NCBI GenBank assembly: GCA_009760855.2
Contig: WPIO01000001.1
Coordinates: 14,539,501 to 14,603,500, forward strand
DNA: 64,000 bases
Direction of reading: 5' to 3'
Source of the DNA: Cristatella mucedo
Lineage: Eukaryota > Bryozoa > Phylactolaemata > Cristatellidae
The notes below the pieces were generated by a model. It did no database searches and was not told the origin of the DNA. It was given only the letters and a program-made list of their open reading frames with translations. The translations under genes were made by a program, and so were the position numbers. Position 1 is the stretch's first letter. Every line of letters begins with the position of its first letter. This document shows, in pieces, positions 27,001 through 64,000 of the stretch.

Positions 27001-29954
27001 ACAGCTCTATATAAGGAGGCGGCAGCCTTACAGTGTTTCTTAAAATAGGTTTAGCCCATTAAAGTCTGACAGCCTATAATAAAATTAGCACAGAAACCAA
27101 TGCACGTTTGTGGAAGGCAATTTTTTTCTTAATCCATCTATACTCATATCAATTGCCATTTAGTTTTAATATATGGCATGTTTTTCTAACAAGACTATCT
27201 ATCGTACGAAGAAAATGCCAGGCTATGACAAATATCAGCTGTGCAACTAAAGAAAAAGGCATACTTTCAAATAATATTAGTAGGTGTCAAGCAAGTTTCA
27301 AGCCCAAGTAAATGAAGTCACAATATTGCCAGCAATTCACCTCCGAATTTTTTTTAATGAAAATCAGAAGATTCTTCTTCCTCGGAGGCGAATAGGGATA
27401 AATCTGTCATCTTCAGTCATTTTCTTCCAGCTCAGTTATCAAGTAGTTTAGTCTCTGGAAACTTTGCATATGCTGAATGCATATATTTAGAATGAAATGA
27501 ATCAGTCATATTTATTTATGAAACCTATTCTCATGACAAAAGGAAAATTTATTCTTCCGGTTGGTCATTAGAAGACACATTCCACAGTCTTTGGTCTCGG
27601 ATGGGCATGGCAAATGAAGCTAAATATTCTCGTACGCTCAACAGCACCCAGAAACAAGACCTGGTTTCTAGCAGCTCTAGCTCTAATTGCAGCAGATAAA
27701 GAGCGCCTAGAAAGCGATTAAGTTCTCTGGTGGTGCTATAAAATGTGTTGTTATTATTATTAATATTATAAATTCTCATTCATTCAGTAGCATTAGCAGG
27801 ATTTCTTAACCAATGAGAGGCCAACTTATTTGGTCCGAAGGATCTGCATACCTATAAATGTATTTATTTATTTATATTTACCCTGTTAGATGGATATTCA
27901 AGATGAACCTTTTGCCAATCTCTCCCAAACGTCGAAATATGTACCAGCACTCGGCGTGTACTTTGATCTCAGAGTAATAAACACTTTGAAAAGCGAATTC
28001 ACTTTGAATAAATCCATTTGAAGAATTTGACTGCTATTATATCTGATGGACCCAAAGAAAATATGCAATTTTAGTCAGGAACCTAGTAGGCCCAGCTAGA
28101 CGTCGAAGGGCATGGAAATTTTGATTGTCACGATAAACATCCAGGGTTCTTTTGCGGGCATTCCGGCCCAAAAAACTGCAAGGAATAGATCAGATTGTCA
28201 GAACACGCGAGGGAGAGACCACTTGAACACTTATCACTGCCAGAAGTAGCTGTTGGTTGTGTTTCTTTAAGAGACACTCGAGTAATAAACAAGACTGTTC
28301 TGATATGCAATGAATTATTGATTAAATGAGTTGTTGGTGCCATTATATTCAATTAATGTATTGAAAGACTTAGTTTTCAATATCTGCAGCGGCTACCTGC
28401 ATTGGCAAGTCGTTATTCAAAATATTTTGCTATACTTAAAATAGTATCGTATAACAAAATATTGTAACGCCGAAGGCTCGACGGGGTAGGCTTGACCTGC
28501 CGCTTACCTAGCGGCGTAGCCTTGCGCCTACTGCCGTTCGGTGTGCGCCTACGCGCAATAAGCTGGCCGCCACGAAACGAGCGTTTCTGGCGCTGACCTG
28601 CTTATCGTTACTAAAGGGGGTCGTGAGTCCGCGGCTGAATTTGAAAGCGAGACACACAAATTGGGGATTTTACTGAACTTTATTCGCAAGCGCACAAAGT
28701 CGCTGCGCATCTAGTTCAGCATTATCTCCACACTCCTCGCACGTTCTCAACAGCACCAACACTCTTGCGGAGGGAATACTTCTCCACACTGAGCGCGAAC
28801 CGGAGCCTAAACCCTAACCGGAGAACTAGAACTCGGTTTCCACCAGTGCGGCAGGAATACTCCACACACGCCAACTCAAGCACTCCTGCGGAGGAAACAC
28901 GTCTCCACACTTACGCTACTTACATCTATACTGAGAAATGACCCAAATAGACGGAGCTCAAATTGGAGCCTAAACCCTAACCGGAGAACTAGGGCTCCAC
29001 ACACGCCAACTACGCCTAGCTCGCACCGGCAAATCCCTATGCCGAGACCACGTGCTAGCGCGCACACACAACACAAAAGAATCACAAAATGCCAGCTCGG
29101 GCGCGATACGACCGTATTCGGTGGAGTCCACCGAATCCTTCTAGCGCTGTCTTGTCCTGTTCCGTACATCGTCGGCGGACAGCCCGCCCTCCTCCCTCGC
29201 TTTCAGAGAAACGAGTGCCCGACGGCGTCGAAGCGCAGAGCCGGACCAAAGACTAAAGACACGAGGCCAAGAGCGAGCATCGCTCGACTCTTAAAGACCT
29301 AGCTGAAACAATGGGCAAGAGCTTAGTGGTATTGGGGCCGGACACCTTGGCCCATTACAGAAAGGAATTACTACCGTCCCCAGGCCACTGGAGGGGCACC
29401 TCCGTCCAGCTTGAATGGCGAATGGGTTCCAGAAGATTCTTTCTTGGAAAGAGGGAAGGCGGGGGTTGACAGGCCAGCCAACATCTATCAGCAGCTTCCG
29501 CGAGTATCGGACCAATTCTAAAGGCCGAATCGCCACCGCTCGTCTCAGAGCTTTCTGGCTTGCTCTTAAGCGCTTCCTCTCTGGCTCACTGCTTCAGGAC
29601 AAAGGAGCTCTAGCCCGCCGCCGAACAGCTCTTGTTCGCGCTAAAATTCGGCCAAGGCCAGCAGGGCGCTACAATATGACAAGGGCTGACACCAGGCAGC
29701 ACAATGCAGCCCCTTTATGGTTGCTTATGAGAACCTTTGGATCACATATTACTGAAGTCTCGTCCAAATTATCGGCATACTGCCTTTTTATTCAGCGGCA
29801 AAGGATTGGGGAGCGAAACTCGCGATAGTGTACTTCAAGTTATACGATCGGTGCTCGTACCGCACGCAGCCGTACCCAATGTTTCGCAATATGGCATCAT
29901 GAAAAGAAAGCTTAAGCATTTTACCTCTCGCAGCATAGACATCTCTCCTGCCAT
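4138..29954 (-). CDS. Ankyrin-repeat protein, 11 exons recognised, 3' end open
   Basis: The protein is built of ankyrin repeats and so is expected to be a protein-binding scaffold; no enzymatic domain is seen. The exons in coding order are 29954-29925, 25354-25268, 25191-25093, 22230-22132, 19970-19845, 19491-19318, 16343-16089, 15903-15793, 13088-12927, 9406-9296 and 4242-4138. Every join is phase 0 and together they give 453 codons without a stop. Exon 1 is short (MAGEMSMLRE) and was chosen because it ends in GAG/GTAAAA in the right phase and lies in the promoter region. Ankyrin signatures are clear in exon 3 (GNTYLHLLA), exon 4 (DGNTALHVSALTG), exon 8 (RGRAVLTFA), exons 9-10 and exon 11 (GGRTPIMLAILHEQLDIASYL). 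Exons usually end just after the 'DxxNK' turn, so exon and repeat borders coincide. The exon ending at 19318 has a GC donor. No stop codon was reached. The family is not identified beyond ankyrin repeats. Confidence 0.87.
4294..5098 (-). mobile_element. Family-2 LINE, 5'-truncated copy
   Basis: On the plus strand it begins with an AT-rich triplet run and the conserved terminal block (about 4320-4375), followed by the 3' UTR. It then encodes, on the minus strand, the C-terminal end of the reverse transcriptase ORF in one open frame (4581-5099), including 'LVHAFMKSRLDFCNSLLAGL' and 'LLADLHWFPVKQRI'. It sits in the intron between the ankyrin exons at 9296 and 4242. Confidence 0.88.
5100..9295. 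other. Large ankyrin-gene intron, mostly unassigned
   Basis: I recognise no gene or repeat family here. A GC-richer island at about 7640-8340 is noted separately. A G-run lies at 7082-7091. Confidence 0.4.
7776..8013 (+). other. Unassigned open frame ending in a strong splice donor
   Basis: A plus-strand ATG frame of about 79 codons, antisense to the ankyrin gene, ends in CCTCG followed by GTGAGT. The peptide is polar and not obviously repetitive, and I do not recognise it. A second GTGAGTG donor-like site lies at about 8311. The surrounding 0.7 kb is GC-richer than the intron. It could be an old transposon, a non-coding exon or chance. Confidence 0.2.
10076..11614 (-). mobile_element. Family-2 LINE with reverse transcriptase domain
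   Basis: This is the longest family-2 copy. In minus-strand order it encodes the fingers/palm with 'LDLSTAFDTID' (11614-11261, containing the first catalytic Asp), then a frameshifted part. That part reads 'FHVYADDIELY' at about 11150-11118, so the catalytic YADD is still present, then the C-terminal region and 3' UTR. It ends in the terminal block and an (AAT)n run at 10076-10094. The layout and sequence style are those of CR1/L2-type LINEs. It is 5'-truncated and broken by several frameshifts. Confidence 0.9.
11946..12069. repeat. (AT)n-(GT)n microsatellite
   Basis: A short AT run leads into about 100 bp of nearly pure GT dinucleotides, interrupted once by GC near the end. It lies in an ankyrin-gene intron. 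Confidence 0.98.
12556..12722 (+). mobile_element. tRNA-derived SINE (family 1)
   Basis: The head looks like a tRNA internal promoter: an A-box-like 'TGGCCAGGTGGTTAAGG' and a B-box-like 'GAGGTCGTGAGCTCGGCCCC'. The tail ('GAGATTAAGTTCTCTTGGAG' followed by a 'GTGCTATACAAATGAAAT' type end) matches the terminal block of the family-2 LINE. The same structure recurs at 38.9 kb on this strand and at 16.7, 44.1 and 58.3 kb on the other. Confidence 0.78.
13183..13340 (+). mobile_element. tRNA-derived SINE (family 2)
   Basis: It contains a tRNA-like A-box region ('CACTAGGTAAGGCGGTTGC') and a good B box ('CGTTTGAATCC'). The tail is 'GATCCTTTAATGCCACTGTA' through 'GGTGATAGCCGTAAAGGCTC' to 'CTGTTAAATCAGG'. 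A related partial tail is present at 40.97-41.10 kb. Confidence 0.7.
13341..15792. other. Ankyrin-gene intron, unassigned
   Basis: There are weak open frames at 14382-14975 on the plus strand with no recognisable domain. A stretch at about 15369-15440 has a tRNA-like 'TAGTGGTCAAGCAGCT' and could be a decayed SINE head. Confidence 0.35.
16722..16835 (-). mobile_element. tRNA-derived SINE (family 1), minus copy
   Basis: The plus strand shows the reversed tail ('GGCACCCTAAGGGAGCTGAA', 'GGGCGCTTCACATATGCC') and then the reversed head ('GCTTGAGCCC', 'GGCAGGCACCTTGACC'). It is best compared with the fuller minus copy at 58262-58402. Confidence 0.65.
16931..17410 (-). mobile_element. Family-2 LINE 3' fragment
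   Basis: Terminal block and 3' UTR, then the end of the reverse transcriptase ORF in reverse orientation. A G-rich run interrupts it at about 17310-17326. The right end is lost in unrelated sequence near 17410. Confidence 0.75.
17530..17825 (-). mobile_element. Second family-2 LINE fragment
   Basis: It repeats the ORF-end region already present at about 17190-17380 and then continues further 5' into the ORF ('LLIGSQ..SRS' region and the 'TTGCACGAAATC' spacer). Having the same segment twice in a row means either two insertions or a local duplication. Confidence 0.7.
18616..18990 (-). mobile_element. Family-2 LINE 3' fragment, diverged
   Basis: It starts with TAATAATAATATTAC and a diverged terminal block (18640-18680), followed by the 3' UTR with its repeated 'ATGGTTAG..GTCAGCATGCA' motif, and ends in the ORF end. 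It is more diverged than the copies at 4.3 and 10.1 kb, so probably older. Confidence 0.75.
19971..22131. other. Ankyrin-gene intron, nothing recognised
   Basis: No repeat family or reading frame that I can support was seen in this 2.2-kb intron. Confidence 0.4.
22433..22507. repeat. (GA)n microsatellite
   Basis: Imperfect GA/CAGA repeats turn into a pure GA run at about 22485-22507. It lies just upstream (in coding direction) of the ankyrin exon 22230-22132. Confidence 0.95.
22782..23999 (-). mobile_element. Family-2 LINE, old copy with reverse transcriptase remnant
   Basis: Terminal block at 22782-22850, then a decayed 3' UTR and ORF. At about 23570-23540 the minus strand reads 'HFYADN', so the catalytic YADD has lost its last Asp. 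The N-terminal palm follows near 23830-23760. Many frameshifts are present. Confidence 0.8.
24000..24640. other. GC-richer segment of unknown nature
   Basis: The segment begins with TGTTGTCGG right at the 5' edge of the LINE at 22782-23999. It has TTTATTATC (AATAAA on the other strand) about 60 bp in, and contains a 196-codon plus-strand open frame with no recognisable domain. TG at the start and the poly(A)-like signal recall an LTR in minus orientation, but I did not find a matching right end or target duplication. Confidence 0.25.
25651..26862 (-). mobile_element. Family-1 LINE (CR1/L2-like), 5'-truncated
   Basis: In coding direction it starts at about 26862 in the reverse transcriptase palm ('GGQVSHT', then 'CGVPQGSALSPSLF'). 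It carries an intact catalytic 'HFYADDTQLYLSF' at about 26710-26680 and the thumb ('WMSENFLKLNDD'). It continues through the C-terminal region (26343-25975) and ends in a 3' UTR whose last bases are an ATGTAATGT-type tail at 25651. A frameshift or stop separates the blocks, so it is not functional. Confidence 0.9.
27690..27778 (+). mobile_element. Family-2 LINE tail
   Basis: Only the terminal block ('GAGCGCCTAGAAAGCGATTA') and its TTATTATTA tail are clear. Confidence 0.65.
28463..29673 (-). mobile_element. Solo-LTR-like element
   Basis: The 1.2-kb CpG-rich block starts TGTAACGCC and ends GGCGCTACA, the TG...CA inverted ends of a long terminal repeat. It is flanked on both sides by ATAT, a possible 4-bp target duplication. 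On the minus strand AATAAA occurs at about 28685, some 220 bp from the 28463 end, which suggests minus orientation. Inside, a segment of roughly 165 bp is imperfectly duplicated: 'CGGAGCCTAAACCCTAACCG' occurs near 28801 and, nearly the same, near 28970. No second LTR or coding region is nearby, hence 'solo'. Because ATAT is palindromic, a short-TIR DNA element is not fully excluded. Confidence 0.65.
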
Positions 29955-30237
29955 CGTGTGGAAGATTGTGTGTGCGGTCTGATTACTACAACTACTGATG
30001 GAGCAGCCGAGGTGCGCCTGATACCACGCCCCTGCGAGCGTCGGTTGCCAGTCAGCACTTCCCGCGGATTTTTCTGTCGGTATTATCATAATTTCAAATA
30101 TTTATCATAATTAAGTTCAAATTAATTTTGTTATAAAAACTATTATTTTAGCTTATAGATTCAAAACCTGCACTTGTGGAGCACTATTGTATAAGGCATT
30201 CCTCCTAAGTGGGCCAGTACTGCTGCGCCCCATTAAA
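29955..30237. promoter_or_regulatory. Bidirectional promoter region, ankyrin gene / TUFM
   Basis: The 283 bp between the start codons of the minus-strand ankyrin gene (29954) and plus-strand TUFM (30238) must hold both 5' UTRs and core promoters. No TATA box is placed with confidence. The part next to the ankyrin start is CpG-rich and the middle is AT-rich. Confidence 0.55.
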
Positions 30238-48479
<18,242 letters not shown>

Positions 48480-48669
48480 TAGAATAGCTGTTGATCGTTT
48501 GCATCCCTAGTTGCATCGAAGGCTGCTGCTGCTGAGTTGTAGCCGGCAGCTTGCACTAGACTGGACTGGGCAGCTGTCTTCATGTTGAAGGCAGTTAACT
48601 TGTTGTGCTGCATCTTGAACAGACTGGCCGTCTTTTCTCGTTATTCGGATGAGCCAGGGTTTGGCTGCT
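48480..48669. other. Convergent intergenic spacer, TUFM / SIRT4
   Basis: Only 190 bp separate the two stop codons. I see no AATAAA for TUFM inside the spacer; the first one, at 48845-48850, lies beyond the last SIRT4 exon. The two 3' UTRs therefore probably overlap in antisense. Confidence 0.6.
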
Positions 48670-51600
48670 CTAGAAACGGATGGCAGTTAGTACATCACTG
48701 CATCGTGCACTTGCCTTGATGTAGGCTAGGGCATCAGCTCTGGTAGGGCCAATGTTCACGATTGCCACTGGCTTCTTCTGCTCGTGAGCAGTGATCACGA
48801 AGCGGTATGCTGAGAAAACCTGGAAAAAAGGACATTTTAAACAAAATAAATATGACTAGTTTCGAAGAGATTAGATATGTACTGCATTAGAATCCATACA
48901 CTACCTGCAGCGATGAACCGCAAACCATGACTCGGTCACAGATATCCACTTGCTTGTACATGCTCGCAACGGTGTCCTTCGGCACGTTGTCGCCAAAAAA
49001 CACTATCTGAGGCTTGAGAATCCCACCACAACGGTCGCAAGATGGTACCTGCAAATGTTGCTGTGCTGTTAGTATAAAAATTTTCACCGGGCACGTTGGT
49101 AACCAACAACTCATTAATGTAGCAGATAATGAACGCATCAGTATGGCAGTAGTAACTTTGGCATTGCAGTCGAATATTGTTTCGTTTGCACGAGATTAAA
49201 TTTGAAAACAAGACTCCAAAAACTAACCACTTGTGATTTGGATAGTCCGGTACCGCACTGTATATGCTTGTTGTGGAATGCAATCCTGCTTGAGTTGGCC
49301 CTGCAAACAAGTTCATTGCAAATCTGTTGGGCCTATCACAGGTCCACCCTTGTCTCAGCTAGCATAGTAGATACAAGCTTCCCTAAAGATCTCAAAAGCA
49401 GTTTAGATCACTTTACATATAATTAAATCCTGTTGGCAAGGGGTGGTTGCCACATTGGCATGTGTTACATCTTGTATGGCTTGTTTAAAGAAAATACAGT
49501 GACCTTGCAAGGTCACTTCCTGTAAGCTTTGTAGACATGCTTGCCCTAGTCTTGAGTTAGTCCAGATATTCGTCTCCATACTGAACTCGACCAAACCACT
49601 AAATCTACTTGATGCCGTGCTGGAGTTTTCTATAGTGTGCTTAACGTGGCTATCGACCTTGTACTAGCCAATTCATCTCATGCAGAAAAGAGAATATTAC
49701 TGAATCAGGAAATCGCAGTGCCACGACTGTAATGAACGTGCCAGGGTCGCCAGCAGTAGAGAAGATTTAATTGCATGAAAATTTAAGAATGATTTCCATG
49801 GTCTAGGACCGGTCAGTGATCCTTTCCCCCAACAGTATGAAAGTTGAAGCAAAGGACAACTTGTTTTGAGAGGAGCACAGAGGGAGGACCAAGGTATTAG
49901 CAGGCTGAACCTGGTTCAGCAGTTCAGCTAGGTCAAAAGGAGCAATTCCGGTGTGCCTAATAGGTCTGAGTGCGAAATTTGCCTTTTATCACCTGATCAA
50001 AGGGAACACCGCCAGGTCCCCTTAGCAGAGACAGGCGACATTTTTTTTCACTAAAGACCAGCCTTAAGGTGCTATCAACAGATATGGCCTAATGGCTTTT
50101 TCGGCACCCAGCAAATACTCAGCAAATAAATAGTCGAGTCAGCCACTGAGGTAAGTGTCTCTCGTACTGGACTGAGATTTAAAAAGTACTGCTGTTCAGG
50201 TGGTCTTCAGGATAAAATTTGTAAGCACCAAATAGAGATTAGGCTAAGGAGGACAGGCTAATTGCGACTATTTGGAAGGTCCTGCAATGGCAGCCTTGAA
50301 GTAGGAGAGCCTAGTCGCTTTGTTCAGCTTTACATTACCAAAGAGGTGTCCGAATTTATCATACTTCAACCTAATGATATTGGCTGATATCAGAGGCCGT
50401 ATGTCACCACTGGTGGCCGGTGAGTGCACGAAGCCGGCTGCCTCACACACCGCGATGCTGCCTGGCTAAGCATGAGGCAGCAGTTCGTCTGTGAGACTTG
50501 TGCAGAGCTAGCACCAGCCGCTTCTGCTTTGCCCAGTCAAGAGTAGATATTTAAGTTTACTGAGCACAGCTGCTGGTTCTGAGTGCTCAAATAACAAGCT
50601 TAGCTGGATGCCGGCAAAAAAGTGATAGCGGTTTTGTGGGACCGAATTACCTTCTTCACGAGGCTGCGTAACTAGTGAACAGCAGGATTTCCACAGGCGA
50701 CGGTCTGTCTCTCAGATGAGCTCCAGTTGATGCTATGGAACGGCTTGTTTTAATGTTACATGCAGGATCGCTGGCGGCTGCCTTAGCGACCAGCTGTTGT
50801 CATCACACTGCTCGAGGCTGCTCCCTTCCTCCGGCGGCAGAAACTTTTGCTTTGCAGGTCCTAGACTGTGGAACTCAACTTCCACAATTCTTACGAAACG
50901 ACGTCTATTCTCCTGCTACCGACTATGGCACATCCTTTACAGCGGTCCTGGGCTGCTACTTCCGTGCTACTCACTACCTCAACTGACTCAGCTATGCTTC
51001 TCACTTTCTCTTTGTTGAATTGAAGATCAAGTGACGTCTGTTGGCTGCCGAATGCATACCGAAAACCGCTTAGGATTTGAGTGTAGTATACAATACTCCC
51101 ATATAATTTTTGTGGCTTTGTCGAGTTACGGAAGGATACATTACATTAACAACAGACCGGCAGTGGTGAACTAAGTTGGGAAGAGAGCGCTAAGACTGGG
51201 TAGGGGAGTGGATTTCAGGTTATTGGGATAACTGCAGTTGCATGCAAGCAAGCACGGCTAGCGAACAGTACAACATTACGAACTGAGCGCCAATGCTATA
51301 GGCACGCGACCGGCCCAACTCACCTCGAACTGCTCTACATGGTGGTCGGGAATCGGAGCGTCACCATCCGGAGCTAAGTCCACGGCTTGAGCGCTCCATT
51401 CTCGGTTCCTTTCGGCAAGGATGGTTTGCACGGAGTCTCTTGAAAGCACGTGGTCACATGTCAAGCAATGAACCCGGAATGAACTACCGTGTAGCTCAGT
51501 CACCTTGCGGTTGCCAGCTTTCAGATGGAGGCCGTCCACATTTTGAGTTATGAGCCAGCTGATTTTACCTTTTTTCTCCCACTCACACAGCTCGACATGG

Positions 51601-51926
51601 TTTGCATTCGGTAACGCCGAAGAAAAACGTGGCCAACCGACATAGTTTCTTGCCCAGTACCGTTGCCTTGCGCCGGGACTTTTCAAAAACTCCTGAATCT
51701 GGACGGGCTTGTGATTTCTTCTAGCATAAAGTCCCACTGCCTCCGACCTGTAATCGGGGATACCACTTTCGGTTGAGACGCCGGCACCAGTTATAACGAG
51801 AAGCTTCTCGGCATTACGTACGAATTGCCCCAGCTGAACTATGTCTGCTGCTGCGGGCGGTGCACTCCGCGGTACAAATGCCGCAATGTCGGCGAAGGCA
51901 GCAGCCAGGGGGCCAGACCAGCGCAT
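48670..51926 (-). CDS. SIRT4: Sirtuin 4, mitochondrial NAD-dependent deacylase
   Basis: The enzyme uses NAD to remove acyl groups from lysines, or to ADP-ribosylate targets, in the mitochondrial matrix. Three exons: 51926-51324, 49048-48905 and 48819-48670, all joined in phase 0, give 298 residues; human SIRT4 is slightly longer. The start was chosen because an in-frame TAA lies just upstream. Residues 1-30 are rich in Ala and Pro and may hold the mitochondrial signal. The NAD fold shows GAGVSTESGIPDYRS (47-61), TQNVDGLH (127-134) and the catalytic His in ELHG (146). A zinc site has Cys154, Cys157, Cys205 and Cys208. SIRT4-type features are YARR and RQRYWARNYVGWP (88-99). The end contains GSSLQ and NIGPTRAD. 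Its last exon faces the TUFM 3' end and its first exon shares a promoter with NIF3L1. Confidence 0.96.
48845..48850 (+). terminator. Candidate TUFM polyadenylation signal
   Basis: AATAAA, 366 bp after the TUFM stop codon and inside the last intron of SIRT4 on the other strand. It is the first canonical signal after the stop. Confidence 0.4.
49895..50715 (-). mobile_element. Decayed family-1 LINE
   Basis: 'GTTCAGCAGTTCAGCTAGGT' at 49912 matches the C-terminal ORF region of the copy at 26041-26090. Weaker matches continue to the RT region near 50620-50700 ('AAAAAAGTGATAGC', 'TTTCCACAGGCGACG'). Confidence 0.55.
50860..51150 (+). mobile_element. Family-1 LINE 3' end
   Basis: From 'TCCTAGACTGTGGAACTCAA' through 'CTACCGACTATGGCACATCC' to the terminal 'GAGTTACGGAAGGATACATTA' with an ACATTAAC end. 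It lies opposite in orientation to the older piece on its left. Confidence 0.8.
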
Positions 51927-52328
51927 TCCGAGATGCTGATATTAGACGGTGGACCTAAAAGCAGAACTCATCAGTAACGGACCGTTAGCCTATCGGCTAT
52001 GCATGAGATATGCAGCCGATCGATACTTACAAATACAATGATATTTAAAGGTGAGAGCTCGAGCACGATGTGCTCGTGTTGGACTTTTCGGGATTTAAAA
52101 TGTTACGTAATCTCCTCTGTAGTTGGCAGCAGCAGGCCCCTCGCGAGTTCTTCTCCTTTATGACAACCACACTGGAAGTGAGTAGTTAAGGTTCAGTCAG
52201 ATCCGAAGATTGGGCGAATATTTTCATAAACAGACTCGCTTACTTAAATTACTACTTACATACGCACTCGCGTTGTTCGCTCGGTTCCGCACAGCCATTG
52301 GAGAGCTGTTTTCTTGTCTCCCGGTGAC
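51927..52328. promoter_or_regulatory. Bidirectional promoter region, SIRT4 / NIF3L1
   Basis: The 402 bp between the two divergent start codons must supply both promoters. No TATA box is evident at a convincing distance from either start. Confidence 0.55.

Positions 52329-64000
<11,672 letters not shown>

Larger units (their letters stand above)
49049..51323. other. SIRT4 intron 1 with LINE remains
   Basis: Apart from the two family-1 pieces listed separately, the left part (49049-49890) is unassigned. Confidence 0.5.

Noticed and set aside
27875-27985. Possible minus-strand ankyrin exon ending in AGG/GTAAAT
   Set aside because: Frames tried either contain a stop or leave an intron phase unlike all other ankyrin introns, and no ankyrin pattern is present.

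Overview
This is nuclear DNA from an invertebrate animal. The genes are split by many spliceosomal introns, from 76 bp to about 9.5 kb. Three of them encode typical animal mitochondrial or conserved proteins. The introns are packed with non-LTR retrotransposon fragments of the CR1/L2 type, tRNA-derived SINEs, DNA-transposon relics and long dinucleotide microsatellites. I cannot name the species. No tRNA, rRNA or CRISPR feature was seen.

Four genes lie in strictly alternating orientation. (1) An ankyrin-repeat gene on the minus strand runs from its first exon at 29954 leftwards to at least 4138, perhaps to 1406 or beyond. (2) TUFM (mitochondrial EF-Tu) is on the plus strand, 30238-48479, in ten exons. 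(3) SIRT4 is on the minus strand, 51926-48670, in three exons. (4) The first five exons of NIF3L1 are on the plus strand, 52329 to the window end, where the gene is cut off. The ankyrin gene and TUFM are head-to-head with 283 bp between start codons. TUFM and SIRT4 converge with 190 bp between stop codons. SIRT4 and NIF3L1 are head-to-head with 402 bp between start codons. Both divergent spacers probably work as shared promoters. All exon joins were checked by reading frame, and TUFM gives an uninterrupted 437-codon protein.

Two LINE families fill the introns. Family 1 has a tail of ATGTAATGT-type repeats (copies at 25.7-26.9, 34.3-35.2, 35.3-38.7, 47.0, 49.9-51.2 kb). Family 2 has a (TTA)n tail preceded by a conserved 3' end (copies at 0-0.4, 4.3-5.1, 10.1-11.6, 16.9-17.8, 18.6, 22.8-24.0, 36.1-36.9, 53.9-55.7 kb and several tails). 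A tRNA-derived SINE ends in a sequence much like the family-2 3' end. TUFM intron 1 also holds a 187-bp hAT element resembling the SPIN family. The first ankyrin intron holds a solo-LTR-like element. The last NIF3L1 intron holds a decayed Tc1/mariner transposase.

Functionally, TUFM delivers aminoacyl-tRNA to mitochondrial ribosomes, SIRT4 is a mitochondrial NAD-dependent deacylase, and the NIF3L1 start carries an arginine-containing N-terminal extension that could be a mitochondrial presequence. The right half of the window may therefore be a small cluster of mitochondrial genes.
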